Shown here: piece by piece, positions 5,506-12,598 of the stretch
Numbering within the stretch: position 1 is the first letter of the stretch
How the letters are laid out: each line of letters opens with the position of its first letter
Assembly (NCBI GenBank): GCA_009777135.1
Contig: WRMM01000028.1
Span: forward strand, 1-13,005
Direction of reading: 5' to 3'
Length of the DNA: 13,005 nt
From: Candidatus Fibrimonadales bacterium
GTDB taxonomy: Bacteria; Fibrobacterota; Fibrobacteria; Fibrobacterales; Fibrobacteraceae
Notes under the pieces: generated by a model
Told to the model about the DNA's origin: nothing
Databases searched by the model: none
The model's input: only the letters and a program-made list of their open reading frames with translations
Program-made: the position numbers and the translations under genes

Positions 5506-6833
5506 TGCCAATGGGCAGCAGGCCTATGCTCTATCCGGTCATGGGCTTTTTGATTTTAATTTCGCTTGGCACAATTTTGTTATCAATGCCATTCAGTTCA
5601 AATAATGGCTTGTCTTTTGCAGATGCGCTTTTTATGGCTACTTCTGCTTCTTGCGTAAATGGGCTTGCCGTTGTGTCTGTTGGGCAGGAACTCAGCTTGG
5701 CAGGGCAATGTATACTTATGATTTTAATGGAAACGGGTGGTATAGGGGTAATGGCTCTTTCTACGATAATAATGCTGCTTGCGCATTCCAAAATAAATTT
5801 CAAGCAGCAATCCGCTTTAATCAGCAGCTATTCAATAGGCGATAATTTTAATATAAGCTATATTATAAAGAGGGTTATAGCAGTTACCATAGCAGTTGAA
5901 ATATGCGGGACTATTATATTATTCACGCAATTTTCGGATTTGCCTCTTGCGCAAAGAATTTTTTTCTCGTTTTTTCACGCGATCAGTGCATTTTGCAATG
6001 CTGGATTTTCTTTGTGGGATAATTCAATGCAAAGTTTTTCTGCAAATATGCCTGTTAATGCAATTATAATGTTTTTAATAATTTGCGGCAGTTTTGGTTT
6101 TTTGTCATTATCCGAGTTGGTATCATTCAAAAAAAACAAACGTTTGACTTTGCACACAAAACTTGTTTTGGCAATGACATTTTTGCTAATAACGGTAGGG
6201 ATGCTTTTGATGCTAAAAATGGAATGGAACGGGGTTTTAAGCGGTCGCTCATTTTCAGATAAAATTTTAATAAGCCTTTTTCAATCTGTAACCGCTCGCT
6301 CCGGGGGTTATAGCACGGTAGATTTTGCTTCGCTTGGGGTTCCCTTTCTTTTTGCCATGATTTTGCTTATGTTCATAGGGGCAAATCCGGGGAGCTGCGG
6401 CGGCGGCATAAAAACTACGACTGCGGCAATAATAGGGCTTTTGGGCGTGAACAGATTTTTGGGTCGCAAAAAAACGCAGGTTTTTAACCGCACCATACCA
6501 GAAGAAACCATAGACCGCGCAGTGCGGATTTTTGTTTTATCGGTTGTTTTTATTGCAATAAGCGGTACTTTGTTTTTGTATGTTGAAACCACAAATTCAA
6601 CGGCTCAAATTGGGCAAGGTCGTTTTTTGGAGTTGTTTTTTGAAATAGTCAGCGCATTTTCAACTTGCGGTTTGAGCATGGGGGCAACGGAAAACTTAAC
6701 TGGCGCCGGAAAAATTTTGATTTCGGTAGTTATGTTTGTTGGAAGGCTCGGTCCCTTGGTTTTAGTTCAGGCCGTGGTTTTGCCGCCGCGTTTTGGCGCA
6801 TATTATTCAGAAGAAAACGTGATGGTGGGGTAG
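5505..6833 (+). CDS. ktrB: KtrB/TrkH-type potassium channel subunit
   Basis: The 442-residue polytopic membrane protein passes potassium (often with sodium) into the cell when opened by a KtrA ring. Four pore loops with the conserved glycine are visible: SCVNGL (49-54), SAFCNAGF (161-168), ARSGGYSTVDF (264-274) and FSTCGLSMG (385-393). The gate loop region reads IGANPGSCGGGIKTTT (291-306). The short N-terminus and lack of TrkH's extra helices favour KtrB. The first filter has Ser and Asn where Thr is usual. Its ATG overlaps the fusA stop by one base (TAATG), implying translational coupling; other in-frame ATGs at codons 3 and 8 are possible starts. Confidence 0.92.
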   Translation: MPMGSRPMLYPVMGFLILISLGTILLSMPFSSNNGLSFADALFMATSASCVNGLAVVSVGQELSLAGQCILMILMETGGIGVMALSTIIMLLAHSKINFKQQSALISSYSIGDNFNISYIIKRVIAVTIAVEICGTIILFTQFSDLPLAQRIFFSFFHAISAFCNAGFSLWDNSMQSFSANMPVNAIIMFLIICGSFGFLSLSELVSFKKNKRLTLHTKLVLAMTFLLITVGMLLMLKMEWNGVLSGRSFSDKILISLFQSVTARSGGYSTVDFASLGVPFLFAMILLMFIGANPGSCGGGIKTTTAAIIGLLGVNRFLGRKKTQVFNRTIPEETIDRAVRIFVLSVVFIAISGTLFLYVETTNSTAQIGQGRFLELFFEIVSAFSTCGLSMGATENLTGAGKILISVVMFVGRLGPLVLVQAVVLPPRFGAYYSEENVMVG

Positions 6834-6837
6834 GAGG
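6832..6837 (+). promoter_or_regulatory. Shine-Dalgarno site for the KtrA-type gene
   Basis: AGGAGG is a perfect ribosome binding site, 5 bases before ATG 6843 and overlapping the stop codon of the channel gene. It marks the start clearly and contrasts with the missing site before fusA. Confidence 0.7.
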
Positions 6838-6842
6838 TTTTA

Positions 6843-7502
6843 ATGTCTAAACAATTTGTAGTTATAGGGCTTGGAAATACGGGTTCTATTTTGGTTAAAC
6901 AATTGTCAAATCTTGGGCACTCGGTGCTTGCCATAGACAAAGATCCGGAAATAGTTCAAGATATAACGCCTTTCGCTGCGCAGGCTGCTGTTGCAGATTT
7001 TTCAAGAAAAAATATGCTGCACAGCTTTCCGCTTTCAAAAGCGGATTTTGTAATAGTGTGCATAGGCTCGCTTGAAAATTCGCTTATAACAATTCTCAAT
7101 TTAAAAGAAATGGGCGTAGCAAATATAATTGCAAAAGCAACCGATAACACCCATTCTGCAATACTCGAAAAAATGGGGCTGCATTCTGAATATATATTCC
7201 ATCCGGCGCGTGATATGGCAATTGAGCTTGCAAGCAAACTTGATAAGCTTGGCCGCCCTAATATTTTGGATTTTATGCCTTTGATGGATGGTTATTCCGT
7301 TATGGAATGGAAATGCCCAAATAATTTAGTTGGCAAAACTTTGATGGAAGCTAATTTGATAAACAGATACGGAGTTCAAGTTATTGCTGTTAAAGATGCA
7401 AAAACGGGAAATATCAACGCCGTTCCCAAGGCTCAATACGAGTTTTGTGAAGGCGATATTTTGTTTCTATTTGGCCCCGATGGCGCTTTGGATAAGGTGT
7501 AA
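6843..7502 (+). CDS. ktrA: KtrA/TrkA-type potassium uptake regulator (RCK protein)
   Basis: The 219-residue cytoplasmic protein has an N-terminal RCK Rossmann fold with GLGNTG (9-14) and the acidic residue after the second strand (AIDKD, D32), then AVADFSRKNML. The C-terminal half (from about VMEWKCPNNLVGKTL) is the RCK-C/TrkA-C ligand-binding domain. In Ktr systems eight such subunits form a ring that opens the membrane partner on binding ATP, and close it with ADP. The partner is the gene immediately upstream, 9 bases away. Length and domain order are normal. Confidence 0.93.
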   Translation: MSKQFVVIGLGNTGSILVKQLSNLGHSVLAIDKDPEIVQDITPFAAQAAVADFSRKNMLHSFPLSKADFVIVCIGSLENSLITILNLKEMGVANIIAKATDNTHSAILEKMGLHSEYIFHPARDMAIELASKLDKLGRPNILDFMPLMDGYSVMEWKCPNNLVGKTLMEANLINRYGVQVIAVKDAKTGNINAVPKAQYEFCEGDILFLFGPDGALDKV

Positions 7503-7505
7503 ATT

Positions 7506-8732
7506 ATGGCAAAGTCAATTGAACTCCGCTCCCAATTTCCCGTTTTGTCTCAAAGCGTAAACGGGCATCCATTGGCGTTTTTAGATTCTGCCGCAACAAC
7601 GCAAAAACCGCTTTGCGTTATTGAGGCTATGAGCGATTTTTACAAAACGCACTACTCATCCGTGAAAAGAGGGGCTTATGCCCTTTCTGCAAAAACAAGC
7701 CAGAAATTTGAAGAGGCCCGCTCAAAAATCGCAAAATTCATAGATGCGCCCAGCGAAAGCAACATAGTTTTCACAAAAGGCACAACCGAAAGCATAAATC
7801 TTGTGGCTTGGAGCTATGGGCTTGCCAATCTTGAACCCGAAGACGAAATTCTGATTTCCGTTTTGGAGCACCATGCAAACATTGTTCCATGGCAGATTGC
7901 CGGCAAAGAAAGAGGTGCAAAGATAAAGGTGATTCCCTGCGATGACAACGGCGATTTGCAGATACCTGAGCTGTCCGCTCTGATCCATGAAAAAACAAAG
8001 ATTGTAGCCTTGACCCACACCGCTAACAGCATAGGCACAATAACGCCTCTGCAAGAAATCATCCCCATAATCCGCAAGCTGGCACCCAAAGCGAAAATAC
8101 TTATAGACGCGGCTCAGGGCGCTCCGCACTCAAAGATTTCCGTTAAAGATTTGGACTGCGATTTTTTGGTGTTTAGCGGACACAAAATCTACGGACCCAC
8201 GGGTGTAGGCATTCTTTATGGCAAAAGCGAGGTTTTGGAAAACATGCCTCCATGGCAAGGCGGCGGCGAAATGATTGAGCAGGTTCGCTTTGAGGGAACT
8301 ACCTTTGCCCCGCCGCCCGCCCGTTTTGAAGCAGGAACCCCTCCGGTAGCCGAAGTTCTGGGTCTCTCAGCCGCCATAGACTGGGTAAACGAAATTGGAA
8401 TAGACAACATATCAGCTTGCGAGGAGCAAATAACCGCCTACGCCCTTGCCAAACTTCAAAAAATAGAAGGCCTGCAAATAATAGGCAGCCCAAAAAACCG
8501 AGGAGCAATAATATCATTTATAATAGGCAAAATTCATCCTCACGATGTTGCTATGATTTTGGACGAGGAAGGTGTTGCGGTGCGAGCTGGGCATCATTGC
8601 GCACAGCCTGTGATGGAGCGTTTTGGAGTTCCTGCTACTTTAAGGGCCAGCTTTGCGGCTTATACCGCTGACTGGGAAATTGATAATCTTTGCCGAGGGC
8701 TTGAACGGGCGGCTCGAATTTTTCTATATTAA
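7506..8732 (+). CDS. sufS: SufS-type cysteine desulfurase (class V aminotransferase fold)
   Basis: This 408-residue PLP enzyme takes sulfur from cysteine as a persulfide for iron-sulfur cluster assembly, releasing alanine. Visible landmarks are LDSAATTQKP (26-35), EHHANIVPWQ (121-130, PLP-stacking His), DAAQ (201-204), the Schiff-base lysine in SGHK (K227), the active cysteine in RAGHHCAQPVM (C365) and the substrate arginine in LRASFAAY (R380). The RAGHHC signature marks the SufS/group II type. Only 3 bases separate it from the KtrA-type gene (AAGGTG before the ATG), so it is probably in the fusA operon. No sufE, sufU or sufBCD is present in the window, so its sulfur acceptor is encoded elsewhere. 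Confidence 0.95.
   Translation: MAKSIELRSQFPVLSQSVNGHPLAFLDSAATTQKPLCVIEAMSDFYKTHYSSVKRGAYALSAKTSQKFEEARSKIAKFIDAPSESNIVFTKGTTESINLVAWSYGLANLEPEDEILISVLEHHANIVPWQIAGKERGAKIKVIPCDDNGDLQIPELSALIHEKTKIVALTHTANSIGTITPLQEIIPIIRKLAPKAKILIDAAQGAPHSKISVKDLDCDFLVFSGHKIYGPTGVGILYGKSEVLENMPPWQGGGEMIEQVRFEGTTFAPPPARFEAGTPPVAEVLGLSAAIDWVNEIGIDNISACEEQITAYALAKLQKIEGLQIIGSPKNRGAIISFIIGKIHPHDVAMILDEEGVAVRAGHHCAQPVMERFGVPATLRASFAAYTADWEIDNLCRGLERAARIFLY
8701..8730 (+). promoter_or_regulatory. Probable promoter of the M23 gene inside the end of sufS
   Basis: TTGAAC (8701-8706) is followed after 18 bases by TATATT (8725-8730), which overlaps the sufS stop codon. The next ATG is at 8748, giving a leader of about 10 bases with no clear ribosome binding site. 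The -10 box is identical to those of fusA and the DUF3990 gene; the -35 match is only 4 of 6. Confidence 0.45.
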
Positions 8733-8747
8733 CTAACTTGGTTTTTT

Positions 8748-9668
8748 ATGAAAGTAGTGCATGCGCATATTAGTTTAGAAGGTTCTCCTGTATCAATACA
8801 GTTGAAGTTTCCAAGGATTTTGTTGCCCCTTGTCAACATATCCAAGCGGCTGGTACAGCTAGCTCTGCTTATTCTTGTTTTAAACGTGCTTGCTTATTGG
8901 ACTCATCAGCATTTTGTGGAAACCGCTCAAGAACAGAGAGTTCAGCTTTACTCAAGATTTCAAAGCTTAAATTCAAAAGTAGATGCCGTGGATGCCAGAA
9001 TAGCAAGGTCTTATGGCAACGAAGATTTGCTGCATGCAAAATTTGGGCTTGCGGTGCCGGATACCAGTATGCGAAAAATGGGCGTTGGCGGTCCGACTTT
9101 TCCGGATAGCGCGCTTGTATGGTCTGTGGTGCCGATAAAAAAACTGAAAAACAACGTGTCTAACAGACTTGATAGAGTAGAGGCAAAAATGGATAGGGCT
9201 AATAATTCCTATTTGAGATTGCAGTTTTTTATTGAGAGTTTGCACGGGAATTTGCAGCACACGCCTTCGGTTTGGCCTTCTTACGGCTTTTTAAGTTCGC
9301 CTTTTGGTCCACGCACCCATCCCGTAACAGGGGAAAAGGGGAAAATGCACCAAGGCATAGATATTACCGCGCCAAGATGGACGGCTATCCGCGCGACAGC
9401 GAATGGCAGGGTTGAAACCGTTGCCAGCAGCGAAACAATGGGAAGGTATGTTGCGATAGACCATGGCAATGGCATTATAACGCGCTATGGCCACATGGTG
9501 ATGCCTTTTGTCCGAGAAGGGCAAATGGTTTCGAGATTTGATGTTATAGGTTATATCGGAAACACAGGCCGCGCAACCGGCAACCATCTTCACTATGAGG
9601 TATGGGTCAACAATGTTGCTGTGAATCCAATTTATTATATACTTCCGGATCAATATTCCGTAGAATAG
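8748..9668 (+). CDS. M23-family (LytM-type) membrane-anchored peptidoglycan endopeptidase
   Basis: The 306-residue protein has a cytoplasmic N-terminus, one membrane segment (about 35-51, LVQLALLILVLNVLAYW), a probably coiled-coil linker (about 60-170) and a C-terminal M23 domain. The zinc ligands are visible: H201 and D205 in MHQGID, H282 in HLHYEV, with H249 (RYGHM) and H280 as the catalytic histidines. The set is complete, so an active cell-wall endopeptidase is likely. The family cleaves peptide cross-links; some members with this coiled-coil layout instead regulate amidases or scaffold morphology. The gene begins 15 bases after sufS and may also have its own promoter there. Confidence 0.9.
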   Translation: MKVVHAHISLEGSPVSIQLKFPRILLPLVNISKRLVQLALLILVLNVLAYWTHQHFVETAQEQRVQLYSRFQSLNSKVDAVDARIARSYGNEDLLHAKFGLAVPDTSMRKMGVGGPTFPDSALVWSVVPIKKLKNNVSNRLDRVEAKMDRANNSYLRLQFFIESLHGNLQHTPSVWPSYGFLSSPFGPRTHPVTGEKGKMHQGIDITAPRWTAIRATANGRVETVASSETMGRYVAIDHGNGIITRYGHMVMPFVREGQMVSRFDVIGYIGNTGRATGNHLHYEVWVNNVAVNPIYYILPDQYSVE

Positions 9669-9673
9669 TAATA

Positions 9674-9733
9674 AATTAATAATTAATAGTTAATAATGAA
9701 TAATTATTAATTCTTAATTGTTAATTATTAATT
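9674..9733. repeat. 60-bp AT-rich palindrome
   Basis: The axis lies between 9703 and 9704, in AATAATTATT. Each arm is 30 bases. Only two positions are mismatched (9694/9713 and 9698/9709) and two are G/T pairs (9689/9718, 9687/9720), which become G-U pairs in plus-strand RNA. The tract contains only three G or C bases (9689, 9698 and 9713) apart from 9720. It begins 5 bases after the M23 stop and ends 21 bases before the next ATG, so it could act as a terminator, a dispersed repeat, or both. Confidence 0.8.
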
Positions 9734-9754
9734 ATTTTGTTGAAGTGAGGTTTT

Positions 9755-10906
9755 ATGAAACCCCTGCTATTGGCGGCTTTGGCTCTATTGCCGGAGTGCC
9801 CGTATTTTTATGAATTTTTTCCCGACCCGGTGGAAGTGCCTGATAATGAAGGCGAATATCTGATTGTGAAATGGGAAAATTCCGTTGTCCCTTGGGATAC
9901 CATTTATTTGCAGATGGATAACAACAGGGCTTCTGCCGTTTATGTTCCGCCAGATTCCTTTTTTACGGAGCTTCTTTTGCACAGAGGCGCGCCCGAGGCT
10001 TGCCCTGCGAAAAGCGGCTTGCTCTGTTTGCCTCTTGCAGGGACGGCGCTCCCAAATAGCCGAGCAAGCGTGTGGAACTTGCGTGCAGGCATTTGCAGGG
10101 ACACTGCGTATTTGCCTGTGCCAAAGGCTGGGATGTTTATTAGGAGAATTGAGAATGGGGAGTGGAAAATTGAAAATAGTTCGGATTTTAATTCGGATTC
10201 TGTTCTTACGCTGGATTCTCTGCTTTCTTTTTATGGGGAAATTCCGCTTTATATTTCAGAGGCGGCACCTTGCCCTGAAGAGGGAATTCCGGAGTGGTTT
10301 GAGGTTAGCAATCGCACGGTTTTTGCGTTTCCGCTCAATGGGATTTCTGATTGCAAGGCTAAGACTCCCATAAGAACTGCGGATTCAATCAAGGGCAGGA
10401 GTTCTATTCTGATTACTAAAGACAGCACGGATTTGAGAGCTTTTTTGCAGACTGGCGAAATTCCGATTTATCAGATACCCATAGCCACTTTGAAAAATTT
10501 GGCAGATACTTTACGGCTTTGCTATAACGGCATAAAACTGGATTCCGTGATGTGGGGCAAGGCGGTTAACAGGCAAATAAAATGCCCGAGCACGGAGAGC
10601 ATAAGCCCTGGGTTTGTGCCTAGAATTTCTAATCAGGCAAAAGTTTTGCAAATATCGGAGCGCGTTTTGGCTCGCTCAAAAAAAAATTCTATGCTAAGGG
10701 TTCGCATAAATTCAGAAAAAACGATTGAGCTTAGGTTAATAGACAGGGGCGGCGTGGGCATAGTCAAAAAAACAATAGGCGTTCAGGAGATGAATTCTTC
10801 GTGGATTGCGATTCCCGAATGGCGGCGATGCCAGAACGGGCCATGTTTTATTCATGTGCAGGGAGAAGAAGTAGATGAAACGGCTGCTTTTATTGTTCGC
10901 CCTTGA
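9755..10906 (+). CDS. Secreted envelope protein, possibly lamin-tail-domain-like
   Basis: The product has 383 residues. The N-terminus MKPLLLAALALLPEC is a short hydrophobic export signal; the following cysteine is not in a standard lipobox, so lipid anchoring is doubtful. The next part (EFFPDPVEVPDNEGEYLIVKW) has the spacing of a lamin-tail domain start (a dP..D..GEyiel pattern), and paired cysteines recur. A segment RRIENGEWKIEN (about 130) looks like inserted low-complexity sequence. No catalytic motif is apparent. GAGG lies 4 bases before the ATG. The 3' end overlaps the next gene by 32 bases, so the two are co-translated and probably act together at the cell surface. The domain call is weak. 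Confidence 0.5.
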   Translation: MKPLLLAALALLPECPYFYEFFPDPVEVPDNEGEYLIVKWENSVVPWDTIYLQMDNNRASAVYVPPDSFFTELLLHRGAPEACPAKSGLLCLPLAGTALPNSRASVWNLRAGICRDTAYLPVPKAGMFIRRIENGEWKIENSSDFNSDSVLTLDSLLSFYGEIPLYISEAAPCPEEGIPEWFEVSNRTVFAFPLNGISDCKAKTPIRTADSIKGRSSILITKDSTDLRAFLQTGEIPIYQIPIATLKNLADTLRLCYNGIKLDSVMWGKAVNRQIKCPSTESISPGFVPRISNQAKVLQISERVLARSKKNSMLRVRINSEKTIELRLIDRGGVGIVKKTIGVQEMNSSWIAIPEWRRCQNGPCFIHVQGEEVDETAAFIVRP

Positions 10907-11600
10907 ATGTTATGCTCTGTCGCTTCCTTCCATAAATAATCCTGCGATTTGGAATGAGGAGGAAAGCTGGAAAATTGAAAAGGCGAGCGTTCTTGCGTTT
11001 CGCTATAGCGAGCCTTTTGAAAATTTTCACAACGGAAAAATGGATGTTGCGTGGAGCGACGGGCGTTTTTTGGCGGCGGCAGGCTTTGGCAGCGCGGTTT
11101 TAGATTCTATTTACAGAGAGCTTGAATTTTCTGGCGGCGTTGGCTATAAGCCATTTAATTTTTTATCCCTTAAAATCAGCGAGACTGCGAATATTTCTTG
11201 GGTTCCTGAAAATGGTTCTTGGCAGGAGCATAGAATTTCCATTGGCGCGGATTTGTTTTACAAAGACTGGGCAAAGGTTTCCGCTTTGCAAAAAACTTAT
11301 CTGGCTTCAAAAACGCCTGCGTATTTTTCGGGGCTTTTGTCTTGCGAAATTAGTTTCAGTTCTCTTTATTCTTTTGGCATTCAGTCGCCGATAAACGATC
11401 CTGCTGCGAATTTTCGCATTTATCAGCAAATCGCTTTGGGTTATTTTGGCGTTTACAATTCCTTTGCATACCCAGGACCTGTGCTAGGCTTTGGTTTTGT
11501 TTTAAGCGCAGGGCGCGTTTCTGCAGGAGTAGGCCATTTGCGGGGGAGCTATCCTATTGGGCATACGGGTTATGTGGGGAGGTGGCATAAGGGTATTTGA
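10875..11600 (+). CDS. Predicted outer-membrane or periplasmic beta-rich protein
   Basis: The protein has 241 residues. MKRLLLLFALECYALS is a plausible signal peptide. The rest alternates polar and aromatic/hydrophobic residues in short strands (for example LAAAGFGSAVL, SLKISETANISW, HRISIGADLFY, GFGFVLSAGRVSAGVGHLRG), the look of an outer-membrane beta-barrel. I do not recognise a named family. GGGAG at 10861 serves as ribosome binding site, within the preceding gene. The C-terminus RWHKGI lacks the usual final aromatic residue, and the last 47 bases overlap a convergent gene, so the end may have been altered when the neighbouring cassette arrived. Confidence 0.5.
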   Translation: MKRLLLLFALECYALSLPSINNPAIWNEEESWKIEKASVLAFRYSEPFENFHNGKMDVAWSDGRFLAAAGFGSAVLDSIYRELEFSGGVGYKPFNFLSLKISETANISWVPENGSWQEHRISIGADLFYKDWAKVSALQKTYLASKTPAYFSGLLSCEISFSSLYSFGIQSPINDPAANFRIYQQIALGYFGVYNSFAYPGPVLGFGFVLSAGRVSAGVGHLRGSYPIGHTGYVGRWHKGI

Positions 11601-11784
11601 CAAGCTCCTCTATTTCGGCAAGGACAAAATTTGTGTCTAATGTGTGTATTGCTTCAAAAGTGCTGTTTATGTAATCTAAAATTCCTTTGTTTTTGAATAA
11701 GTTGTATGCAGAATTTGCGGAAATGCCGAATTTGAAACGGTATTGCTCAATTAAAAATATGGTGTATTTTTCAATATTTGTCAT
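11554..11784 (-). CDS. DUF3791-family small protein
   Basis: The 76-residue protein reads MTNIEKYTIFLIEQYRFKFGIS, then YNLFKNKGILDYI and EAIHTLDTNF, matching the DUF3791 pattern (IEK..fciE.y....gis, LF...gi.dYI, LHt.g). Such proteins are usually found beside DUF3990 genes, where they are candidate antitoxins or accessory partners. Its ATG overlaps the stop of the preceding gene by four bases (ATGA). The last dozen residues (PYATSPHNPYAQ) are translated from sequence shared with the convergent envelope gene and are probably not native to the family. Confidence 0.65.
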   Translation of the reverse strand: MTNIEKYTIFLIEQYRFKFGISANSAYNLFKNKGILDYINSTFEAIHTLDTNFVLAEIEELVKYPYATSPHNPYAQ

Positions 11785-12023
11785 AACGCTGTTTCCGGCA
11801 CTTCAAATTTCCCTGTTTTTTGTTCATTGTCAAAAACTGAAAATAGAAATAATTTGCTAAACTGCCAAAGACACGTATCTTTGTCTTCCAGCACTGAATA
11901 TGTTTTTGAATTGTAAAGTTTTTCCATAGCATTTGCCACGCTTATTTTATATTGAACCGATATAAATTCAATCAGATTTTTAGTTATGGCAAAAAGCAGA
12001 AAAGAAAATCTTTTGTCAGACAT
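11781..12023 (-). CDS. Small DUF3990-associated protein (DUF3791-like)
   Basis: The product has 80 residues. The blocks LIEFISVQYKISVANAMEKLYNSKTYSVLEDKDTCLWQFS and LFSVFDNEQKTGKFEVPE follow a pattern I recall in small proteins encoded with DUF3990 genes (a SKTY.lLe...t.lW..S core). No enzyme motif is present and it is probably all-helical. It is preceded by AAGGAGG (12036-12030), located within the end of the DUF3990 gene, and overlaps that gene by 8 bases, so translation is coupled. An antitoxin role is inference. Confidence 0.6.
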   Translation of the reverse strand: MSDKRFSFLLFAITKNLIEFISVQYKISVANAMEKLYNSKTYSVLEDKDTCLWQFSKLFLFSVFDNEQKTGKFEVPETAL

Positions 12024-12492
12024 TTTTCGCCTCCTTAAAAATCAATTTATCCATAGCTTCTTGATTCTTGAATACATACTGGTTATACAAGCTTCTTACC
12101 TGCAATCGTTTTATGGTTTCTTGCTCATCGTAAATTCCGTTTTCAAAAGCAATTATAGTTTCATAAACATCATCATTTGCCACAGGCCCTATAACAATAT
12201 CAAAATTTATTTCTGCGAGCTTTAACATTCTGTTATCAACAACGAAATGCAGCCAATCAGCATTTGGGTTTTCAAATCGCAAAATTAAATCTTTTTCAAT
12301 TTCTGCTTCATTTAACTCATATACGCTGACTATTGCAGGGCCGCTTCTCAATTTTACAACCCTTTTTGCAAAACCAACTGCTTGCTCATAATTTGTTGTG
12401 GTATAAAATCCAGCCCCAAAATCAGTAGGGTGGCTCGCTTTCAATAGTAAAGGCTTTTCTATCGGCAAATTGCTTCCGTGATACAATAGCAT
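12016..12492 (-). CDS. DUF3990 protein, ADP-ribosyltransferase-like, candidate toxin
   Basis: I choose the ATG at 12492-12490, giving 158 residues starting MLLYHGSNLPIEKP, because family members begin at this point; an upstream ATG at 12558 would add 22 hydrophobic residues of no family resemblance. Motifs: YHGS near the N-terminus, DFGAGFYTTTNYEQAVGFAKR about 25 residues on, and YNQYVF near the C-terminus. The H-G-S / GFYTT..EQA / NQ arrangement resembles the three motifs of ADP-ribosyltransferases, and I recall DUF3990 as belonging to that superfamily. If so, it would transfer ADP-ribose from NAD to an unknown target. It heads a three-gene overlapping operon with two small DUF3791-type genes. 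A TATATT box lies 7 bases before the ATG, with no ribosome binding site. Confidence 0.7.
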   Translation of the reverse strand: MLLYHGSNLPIEKPLLLKASHPTDFGAGFYTTTNYEQAVGFAKRVVKLRSGPAIVSVYELNEAEIEKDLILRFENPNADWLHFVVDNRMLKLAEINFDIVIGPVANDDVYETIIAFENGIYDEQETIKRLQVRSLYNQYVFKNQEAMDKLIFKEAKNV

Positions 12493-12499
12493 AAATGAG

Positions 12500-12528
12500 A
12501 ATATAATAAATTTTCCAACAAAAAGCAA
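12500..12528 (-). promoter_or_regulatory. Promoter of the DUF3990 operon, predicting a leaderless mRNA
   Basis: On the minus strand TTGCTT (12528-12523) is followed by a 17-base spacer and TATATT (12505-12500). The ATG at 12492 begins after only seven more bases (CTCATTT), with no purine-rich ribosome site. The -35 box matches only its TTG; the -10 box and spacing are good. Confidence 0.5.
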
Positions 12529-12538
12529 GATTTTTGCT

Positions 12539-12563
12539 AAAAAATGCGCAAAATGCATTTTTT
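12539..12563. promoter_or_regulatory. Perfect 9-bp inverted repeat between divergent genes, candidate operator
   Basis: AAAAAATGC (12539-12547) and GCATTTTTT (12555-12563) flank GCAAAAT. The site lies upstream of the minus-strand -35 box and touches the TATATT (12563-12568) that may serve the plus-strand gene. This is where an autoregulatory protein of a toxin-antitoxin operon would bind. It could instead be a hairpin with a T-run acting as a terminator. Confidence 0.4.
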
Positions 12564-12598
12564 ATATTTTTTTTCTCGTTTTTTCCGTCTAAGGGTAT

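Noticed and set aside
12493..12558. A longer DUF3990 product starting at the ATG at 12558
   Set aside because: The 22 extra residues are hydrophobic, unlike the family's start, and the TATATT box and inverted repeat fall inside that stretch.
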